A DNA stretch of 17,288 nt, taken from the NCBI GenBank assembly GCA_041581055.1, contig JBFGCT010000081.1:1-17288 (forward strand). The letters are read 5' to 3'. A program made the position numbers and the translations under genes. Every line of letters starts with the position of its first letter. Position 1 is the stretch's first letter. The stretch is from JBFGCT01 sp041581055 (GTDB lineage Bacteria; Actinomycetota; Acidimicrobiia; Acidimicrobiales; Ilumatobacteraceae). Shown here piece by piece: positions 12,183-17,288 of this stretch. The notes below the pieces were generated by a model. It was not told the origin of the DNA. It saw nothing but the letters and a program-made list of their open reading frames with translations, and searched no databases.

Positions 12183-15100
12183 ATGACGAGTTTTCATCGT
12201 GTTGCGGACTCCGCGCTGTACGTCGCGGACACCAGCGGTTCCAACGGCGACTGGTGGGGGTTCGTCATCACTCGGGACCTTCCCGAGGGTGACGAGCTCC
12301 CCGCCGGACCGATCGCGCTGCAGGACGCGCTGGAGAACCTGACCTGGCAAGGCAGTTTCGTCTACGTCGCCGAGGGGCCGGGCCCCGGACCCGACGGCAG
12401 CTTCATCGGCGACGTCCGGTCACTTGTCGAACGATCGTCCATCGGGAAGCTGGGAGCCATCATCTTCCTCGAGACGGGGGTGTTGCCGGCGGACCCGCAG
12501 ACCTTCGTCCTGCTCAACCGATCGGCCGGCACGGTGTCGTTGGGAGGTGGACCTGGGCTGCAGGTCAACCTGACCGGGGTCAACGGGTTCAGTCTGAGCA
12601 TCAACCCGAACTCGTCGTTGGCGGTCGGCGATGGCGGGTCTGGCGAGTTCATCGAGCTGAGCAACCCGAGCCAGCCCGTGGCGACGTTGACCGGGGCTCA
12701 TCGCCCAGCGCCGGTGTCGCCGCCCTCGAACTCGGCGCAACTTCATTTCGCCGGATCGGCCAGTGGCACGTTCACGTTCCCGCTCACCCTCGAGCAGCGA
12801 TCTCTTCACGACGACACCAACTGGGGCTTCCAACTCCTGATCCCGAACGACCAGCCCGAGGCGCAGGCGGCTGCGGCCTCCGGCGATGGGCCGACCGAGT
12901 TCGTGGCCGCTTGGTTCCCGCTGGCGGAGCGGGGCGCCCCCGGCGCCGTCCTCGGGTTCTCGGCTCAGGTGAGCGTGGTCAACCCGCGGAACCGCATCGC
13001 CACGGCGTCGCCAACCGCCCTGTTCTTCGACGGGCGGGGATCCGATCTGACGCTGGTGTCGGGCTATCGCACGAACTACGGCAAGAAGGTCACGCTGACG
13101 CCGGTCGTCGGCGGGAGCGCGCCAGCACGGCTCGTCATCAACGCGGGCTACTCGCTCACATCGAGCGATCCCGGCGGGCAGAAGGGCTTCCGTCTGGCGC
13201 CCGCCGGCGACTTCGCGATGTCGGTCGACGGGGCCCAGCCGAACGAGGCTCGCCAACTCCTCTGTGGGTTGTCGGGCACCGAGACGATCGCGTTCACACC
13301 ACATCTCACGAGCCCGGCGCAGCAAGGGTCGGTGCTGCGATTCCATCCCAACCTGGCGGGAAACATCCCAGAGTTCCCGCTCAAGGCGGCCTCCCCGATC
13401 GGTCCGCCGGTCACGGCCGACGCGCAACTGCTCGACGACCGGTTCGAAACCTCGTGGGTGTCGATCGTCGCGCCTCCCAGCGCGACGGCGCACTACACCG
13501 CGGCGCCGAAGGGCGCCGAGCTCTTCGGGATCAGCCAGCAGAAGTCGGCGGACGGCACGACCGACTTGGTTCCGAGCGGGCTGCTCGGTCCGAAGGACCC
13601 GGGCCTCGGTCTCCACGAGAGCATCGTCTTTCCGATGGTGCCGCTCGCCGGGTTCAGGGCCGGGTCCGGCGACCAGGACCTGTCGAGCGCGCAACTGGCG
13701 CAGGTCGCACGCGAGATCCTGGGTCCGACTCGCAAGGCCGCGATCACGGCGTCGACGGCGACCGTGACCGCCGCATCGGCTCTGGCGAACGGCGACGAGC
13801 TCTCGGCGCACGCCGCGGTGGCCGACGGGCTGGAGAGCACGACGACGCCGACCGGCTTCATCACCCGATATGGCCTGACGAGCGGCAAGTGGGAACAACT
13901 GCTGCTCGCGCAGGTTCAGGGCGATCACGAGGACCCCAAGAAGGTCACCCGGCAGATGGGGTTCAACGGCCTCGACGACAGCCTCCAGGCGGCGTTCCAG
14001 ACGAGCGACCAGTTCCTCGTCGTCGCCAACGCCGACCATCTCGGCGCGCCGGTGCCCCACCCGCCGCCGAAGGATCCGACGACCCCATACGGCTTCATGC
14101 CGCCGTACAACCCACCATCGACACCGCCGGAGGGGTTCTACAACACGGTCAACATCGGGAAGTGGAACTTCGCGGCGGAGGTCGGCCAGCACAACCAGTT
14201 CGGCGACTACCGCAGCGTGATGATCGTGAAGGGCGTGAAGGGGAGGATCCTCGACATCGACCCGAGCACGAGGCGACCGACCGACCACAGCCTGGTGATG
14301 AGCCCGGACAAGTGGACGATGACCAAGGAGTTCGCGACCCCGGACTCGACGGGCCCGCCGCAGCTGGGCGCGCTGTCGAACTGGCTCGTCGACTACTGCC
14401 TCGACGCCTGGGAACAGGCGAATCCGACCGACCCCGGCGCCGTGCCCGACCCGTATTTCGTCAACTTCGCCAAGATCGTCCAGGACCCGAACTGGACCGG
14501 TGTGCTGATCTTGAAGGCGACGATCCGCGATGTGCCGCCGGAGCTCGCCGGGATCCTCGCCGGGGTCAAGGACCCAACGGACTTCTTCGCCCACCACATC
14601 GGCATCGAGATCGGCCAGATCGACAAGGACAAGGTGCAGCAGACCGACACGACCTCGATGTTCGGCCTGATCCACTACATCGACCCGCGCTACGACGACC
14701 GCCAGGGTCCGCACGCGATCGCTCCGAGCGATCTCGACGCGACCTTCGACTTCACGCTGTTGACGTTGAAGGCCCTCTTCGAGAACTCGTCGATCAAGAA
14801 GTTCGACAGCCTGGCGCAGATGGTGCTCAACCAGATCTTCGGGAGCCAGGTCGCCTCGATGGTCGACATCAAGCCGTCCGAACCGCCGGCGCCGAACCGA
14901 TACAACGCCGTCCTCCTCGAGGGCGGGGTGCAGCGCAACGGCGAAGCCGTCGTCTACAGCCTGGCGTCGCGTTGGCCGAATCGGTACACGCTGCGCAACA
15001 ACGTCTTGACCACCGTCGAGATCGACACGGCTCAGATGTCGACACGCGACGACGGGGCCACCAGCGGGCAGATCGTGTCGTGGATCGGGATGACCGGGTA

Positions 15101-15962
15101 CATGAACTTCTCGATCGTTCCGCCGGTGACCGGCGCCGAGCCCAAAGACAACCTGCCGGCGTTCGACATCTTCTCGTTCGGTCCCGACCCGGACAAGGAG
15201 GGCGAGCTGCGGAGCGGGTTGAACTTCAGCAACCTCGGCCTCCAGATCACGATCCCGCCGGAGTCCGGCGGCACGCAGCCGGCGACCGAGTTGGTGCTCC
15301 TCGAGACCGAGATGTCGTTCAACACGTCGGCGAGCCACCCGCGGGACGCGAGCATCTACAAGAGCTTCCAACTCGAGCTCTTGGGTCTGCTCTCCGGGAA
15401 TGCCAACGCGGAGGACCCCGGCGACAAGAGCGATCCGGCGAGCCTCGGCTACCTGCCCGCCGTCACGCAGTACGGCTTGCGCGGCGTCACGTCCGGCGCC
15501 GGTGGCTGGCACGGGCTGAACTTCAAGCTCAACCTCGGCACGCCGGGCGCATTGGCGGGCAAGGTCAATCTCGACTCCAGCCTGCTCGTCGCCTGGGCCG
15601 ACGACAGCGGGGCCGCCGCCGGGTCGACCGACCTGCAGGCGATGGTGGCGATCGAGCTGCCGGGCGCCGGGTCGGGCGGCGACCTGTTCAGCCTGCAGAC
15701 GGTGATCAAGTTGTCGATCGGGCTCATCCAGCTCATCTACGTGCCGCCGACGACGGCCGAAGACGGCGCGGACAAGAAGGGTGGATTCCTTCTCGTCCTG
15801 AACGAGATCGCGCTGAAACTGCTCGGCCTGCTCAAGATCCCGCCGAGCGGAAACACCGCGTTCCTCCTGTTCGGCGACCCGGACGCCGCGGACTCGACGG
15901 GGCTTGGGTGGTTCGCGATCTTCAACAAAGCCAAAAAAGCGGCTGAGAAGGCGGCTGGTTAA
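12183..15962 (+). CDS. 1259-residue protein of unknown function
   Basis: Very large soluble-looking protein with no signal peptide and no convincing transmembrane helix. Residues 1-470 are Gly/Ser/Pro-rich and beta-prone, with segments such as SGSNGDWWGFVITRD near 18-32 and DDTNWGFQLLIPN near 211-223. Residues about 498-555 are Ala-rich and helical (LAQVAREILGPTRKAAITAS). Residues about 622-660 are a proline-rich linker. Residues 660-1000 mix alpha and beta, with many aromatic and acidic residues. Residues about 1165-1245 are the most family-like part (IKLSIGLIQLIYVPP, a long FLLVLNEIALKLLGLLKIPP helix, then LLFGDPD and LGWFAIFNK), which faintly recalls bacterial DUF6603-type giant proteins; I am unsure of this. 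The last ten residues are Lys/Ala-rich. GGAG lies six bases before the ATG. The next gene follows after 38 bases. I recognise no catalytic motif. Confidence 0.8.
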   Translation: MTSFHRVADSALYVADTSGSNGDWWGFVITRDLPEGDELPAGPIALQDALENLTWQGSFVYVAEGPGPGPDGSFIGDVRSLVERSSIGKLGAIIFLETGVLPADPQTFVLLNRSAGTVSLGGGPGLQVNLTGVNGFSLSINPNSSLAVGDGGSGEFIELSNPSQPVATLTGAHRPAPVSPPSNSAQLHFAGSASGTFTFPLTLEQRSLHDDTNWGFQLLIPNDQPEAQAAAASGDGPTEFVAAWFPLAERGAPGAVLGFSAQVSVVNPRNRIATASPTALFFDGRGSDLTLVSGYRTNYGKKVTLTPVVGGSAPARLVINAGYSLTSSDPGGQKGFRLAPAGDFAMSVDGAQPNEARQLLCGLSGTETIAFTPHLTSPAQQGSVLRFHPNLAGNIPEFPLKAASPIGPPVTADAQLLDDRFETSWVSIVAPPSATAHYTAAPKGAELFGISQQKSADGTTDLVPSGLLGPKDPGLGLHESIVFPMVPLAGFRAGSGDQDLSSAQLAQVAREILGPTRKAAITASTATVTAASALANGDELSAHAAVADGLESTTTPTGFITRYGLTSGKWEQLLLAQVQGDHEDPKKVTRQMGFNGLDDSLQAAFQTSDQFLVVANADHLGAPVPHPPPKDPTTPYGFMPPYNPPSTPPEGFYNTVNIGKWNFAAEVGQHNQFGDYRSVMIVKGVKGRILDIDPSTRRPTDHSLVMSPDKWTMTKEFATPDSTGPPQLGALSNWLVDYCLDAWEQANPTDPGAVPDPYFVNFAKIVQDPNWTGVLILKATIRDVPPELAGILAGVKDPTDFFAHHIGIEIGQIDKDKVQQTDTTSMFGLIHYIDPRYDDRQGPHAIAPSDLDATFDFTLLTLKALFENSSIKKFDSLAQMVLNQIFGSQVASMVDIKPSEPPAPNRYNAVLLEGGVQRNGEAVVYSLASRWPNRYTLRNNVLTTVEIDTAQMSTRDDGATSGQIVSWIGMTGYMNFSIVPPVTGAEPKDNLPAFDIFSFGPDPDKEGELRSGLNFSNLGLQITIPPESGGTQPATELVLLETEMSFNTSASHPRDASIYKSFQLELLGLLSGNANAEDPGDKSDPASLGYLPAVTQYGLRGVTSGAGGWHGLNFKLNLGTPGALAGKVNLDSSLLVAWADDSGAAAGSTDLQAMVAIELPGAGSGGDLFSLQTVIKLSIGLIQLIYVPPTTAEDGADKKGGFLLVLNEIALKLLGLLKIPPSGNTAFLLFGDPDAADSTGLGWFAIFNKAKKAAEKAAG

Positions 15963-16000
15963 ATGATGATCAGCCCATCGGCACGAGGAGAGTCAGAACG

Positions 16001-17288
16001 ATGAGCGGCGACTTCCTTCCCGGTATCTTCGGCGCGCTGAGTTCCACGACGAAGGAGTTCTCGGCGGACGCCGTCGGCAAGCAGCTCGACGAGTTCAAGA
16101 AGCGGCTCGACGACGAATCGGACGAGAACAAGGTCGTCCGGCTGTGGATCGAGCCCGATTCCGCCTACGGGCACCAATGGTCGACGGTCAACATCATGTA
16201 CCGCCTCGCCCGCCCGGTGGGCGAGCAGAAGCTCGAGTTCGGCTACGCCGGAACGATCGAGGTCTACTACACGGGAAGCGCCGAGCTGGCGGGTCTCTCC
16301 GCGCTGATCCCCGAGCTCGGCGTCAAGACCAGCGGCAAGGTCGACGGGGCCACCGTCAAGCTCATCGACTTCGCGCAGGACCCGCCCGCGTCGGCGGTCA
16401 ACTTCGGGTTCACGGCCACCGCCGGCGCGACGGTCGGGCTGGCGGAGAAGCTGAACGTCAACTACTGCCTGCGGCTCCAGCCGTTCGGCGGCGACGGTCC
16501 GGAACAGATCGAGTTCCTGGAGGACGGCAAGGACCCGGTCGACCTGACCAAGACCGCAGAGGTCGGCGGCGAGCGGTTCCCGCGCCGCCTCTACACCGTC
16601 GACGAGTCGCTGTACGCGAAGCCGGCGTGGCAGACGTTCCTTGACGCCGGGTACCCGCAGGAGGACAAGACCAAGCTCGAGATCGTCCGGTACCTCGTCT
16701 CCGACGACGTCTTGAAGGACTACCAGCTGCAGGCGGTGTACGGCCTGCGCGCCGAGAACGTCGACTTCAACCAGAATGCCGCCTTCGGCGCCGCCCTCGT
16801 CACCGCGGCCGTGCTCCGCTGGCAGAAGGGCAAGACGTCCTACGACAAGGCCAAGCCCACCATCATCGTCAACTTCGACGACTTCGGAAGCACGTGGACC
16901 GGCTCGACGAACACGGACAACGACGCGCTGACCGACGTGCTCGCCGGCGACTTCGCGCCCGGTGAGATCGGTTTCAAGCTCAAGGTCGACGATGGCGACC
17001 GCGACGCGAAGGTCAACTTCGGCCGGCGGTCGGAGTTCTTCAAGCAATTGGACGCGGTGGCCGATCCGCCGAACCCCGACACCGATCGCGTCAGGTTCCT
17101 TCCGGCGGCGGCGACACTCGACAACGTCAAGACCGCCGTCTCCGACATCGCGAACAACCAGACCGCAGTGCTGTTCATCCCGCTCGGCAGCACGTTCCCC
17201 GCGGTGTTCAACAACGCCATGGCCAAGTCGTCGCTGCCGCCGATCCTCCAGGGGGAGCGGGCCGCCGACATCGCGTCGAACTTCGGCC
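16001..17288 (+). CDS. Unrecognised protein, truncated by window end
   Basis: 429 codons are open from the ATG at 16001 to the last base, with no stop, so the C-terminus is missing. GAGGAGAG at 15985-15992 is the ribosome binding site. Residues about 12-45 are a charged helix (TTKEFSADAVGKQLDEFKKR). Residues 45-165 look beta-rich (VVRLWIEPDSAYGHQWSTVN, TIEVYYTG, and a glycine/alanine stretch around FGFTATAGATVGLAEK). After a switch near 190 the chain looks alpha/beta: KLEIVRYLVSDDVLKDYQLQ (225-244), a hydrophobic FGAALVTAAVLRW (262-274), strand IIVNFDDF (288-295), and AVLFIPLGSTFPAVFNNAMA (389-408). No signal peptide or known active site was recognised. It follows the 1259-residue gene by 38 bases on the same strand and shares its strongly G/C-ending codons, so the two are probably one operon. 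Confidence 0.75.
   Translation, partial: MSGDFLPGIFGALSSTTKEFSADAVGKQLDEFKKRLDDESDENKVVRLWIEPDSAYGHQWSTVNIMYRLARPVGEQKLEFGYAGTIEVYYTGSAELAGLSALIPELGVKTSGKVDGATVKLIDFAQDPPASAVNFGFTATAGATVGLAEKLNVNYCLRLQPFGGDGPEQIEFLEDGKDPVDLTKTAEVGGERFPRRLYTVDESLYAKPAWQTFLDAGYPQEDKTKLEIVRYLVSDDVLKDYQLQAVYGLRAENVDFNQNAAFGAALVTAAVLRWQKGKTSYDKAKPTIIVNFDDFGSTWTGSTNTDNDALTDVLAGDFAPGEIGFKLKVDDGDRDAKVNFGRRSEFFKQLDAVADPPNPDTDRVRFLPAAATLDNVKTAVSDIANNQTAVLFIPLGSTFPAVFNNAMAKSSLPPILQGERAADIASNFG

Noticed and set aside
12420..15512. 1030-codon open frame on the minus strand inside the large gene
   Set aside because: Its translation is dominated by Arg, Gly, Val and Asp in low-complexity runs, as expected from antisense of G/C-ending codons, and it has no ribosome binding site or motif.
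15959..17047. 362-codon minus-strand open frame opposite the truncated last gene
   Set aside because: Composition is typical antisense shadow; the plus-strand frame has a good ribosome binding site, normal amino-acid use and stays open to the window end.
1..17288. CRISPR array, tRNA/rRNA genes, insertion sequence, phage integrase or attachment site
   Set aside because: I saw no regularly spaced repeats, no cloverleaf-like sequences, no transposase or integrase motifs, and no paired end repeats; short palindromes found are chance-level.

Overview
The window is high-GC chromosomal DNA with dense, short-gapped genes. Codon third positions are strongly G/C, which produces long meaningless open frames on the opposite strand. 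Several starts sit 6-9 bases after a TANNNT-type -10 box with no Shine-Dalgarno, a pattern of leaderless actinobacterial mRNAs. Gene content (type I Baeyer-Villiger monooxygenase, TetR regulator, rifampin-phosphotransferase-like PEP swivel protein) also fits Actinomycetota. An Acidimicrobiia/Ilumatobacter-like host is my guess, not something shown. I found no rRNA, tRNA, CRISPR array, transposase or integrase.

Left part (1-8884), metabolic and accessory genes. It begins with a large membrane protein carrying a spermidine-synthase-like Rossmann domain (27-2579). Convergent to it are a HIT-family hydrolase (2595-2927) and a TetR regulator (3019-3639), both on the minus strand. A 108-base divergent control region holds overlapping promoters and a repeat-rich candidate operator. 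From it a rightward pair is read: a six-helix membrane protein (3748-4494), overlapping by 11 bases a PEP-swivel-domain protein that lacks its ATP-grasp half (4484-6220). Next, with its own likely leaderless promoter, is a two-enzyme fusion (6290-8884): a PAMO-like Baeyer-Villiger monooxygenase joined to a hormone-sensitive-lipase-type esterase. The fusion could turn a ketone into an ester and then into an alcohol plus acid in one polypeptide. The monooxygenase part has Ser in place of the fingerprint His.

Right part (9061-17288), an array of same-strand genes mostly of unknown function. It starts with a trypsin-fold serine protease with an intact His/Asp/Ser triad and no signal peptide (9061-10104). 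Translationally coupled to it is a small protein that looks like a free copy of the protease's N-terminal domain (10101-10493). Two paralogous two-domain beta proteins follow, both with an NWVG[VI]W motif (10593-11282 and 11468-12136); the first is markedly poorer in G+C than its surroundings. They are separated by a GC-rich hairpin and a good promoter. Then come a 1259-residue unrecognised protein (12183-15962) and another unrecognised protein that runs off the window (16001-17288). None has a visible secretion signal. This block is the best candidate for an undescribed system: a cytoplasmic protease with a possible self-domain modulator, next to paralogous beta-sandwich proteins and giant proteins. 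That they work together is inferred only from order, strand, spacing and one case of translational coupling.
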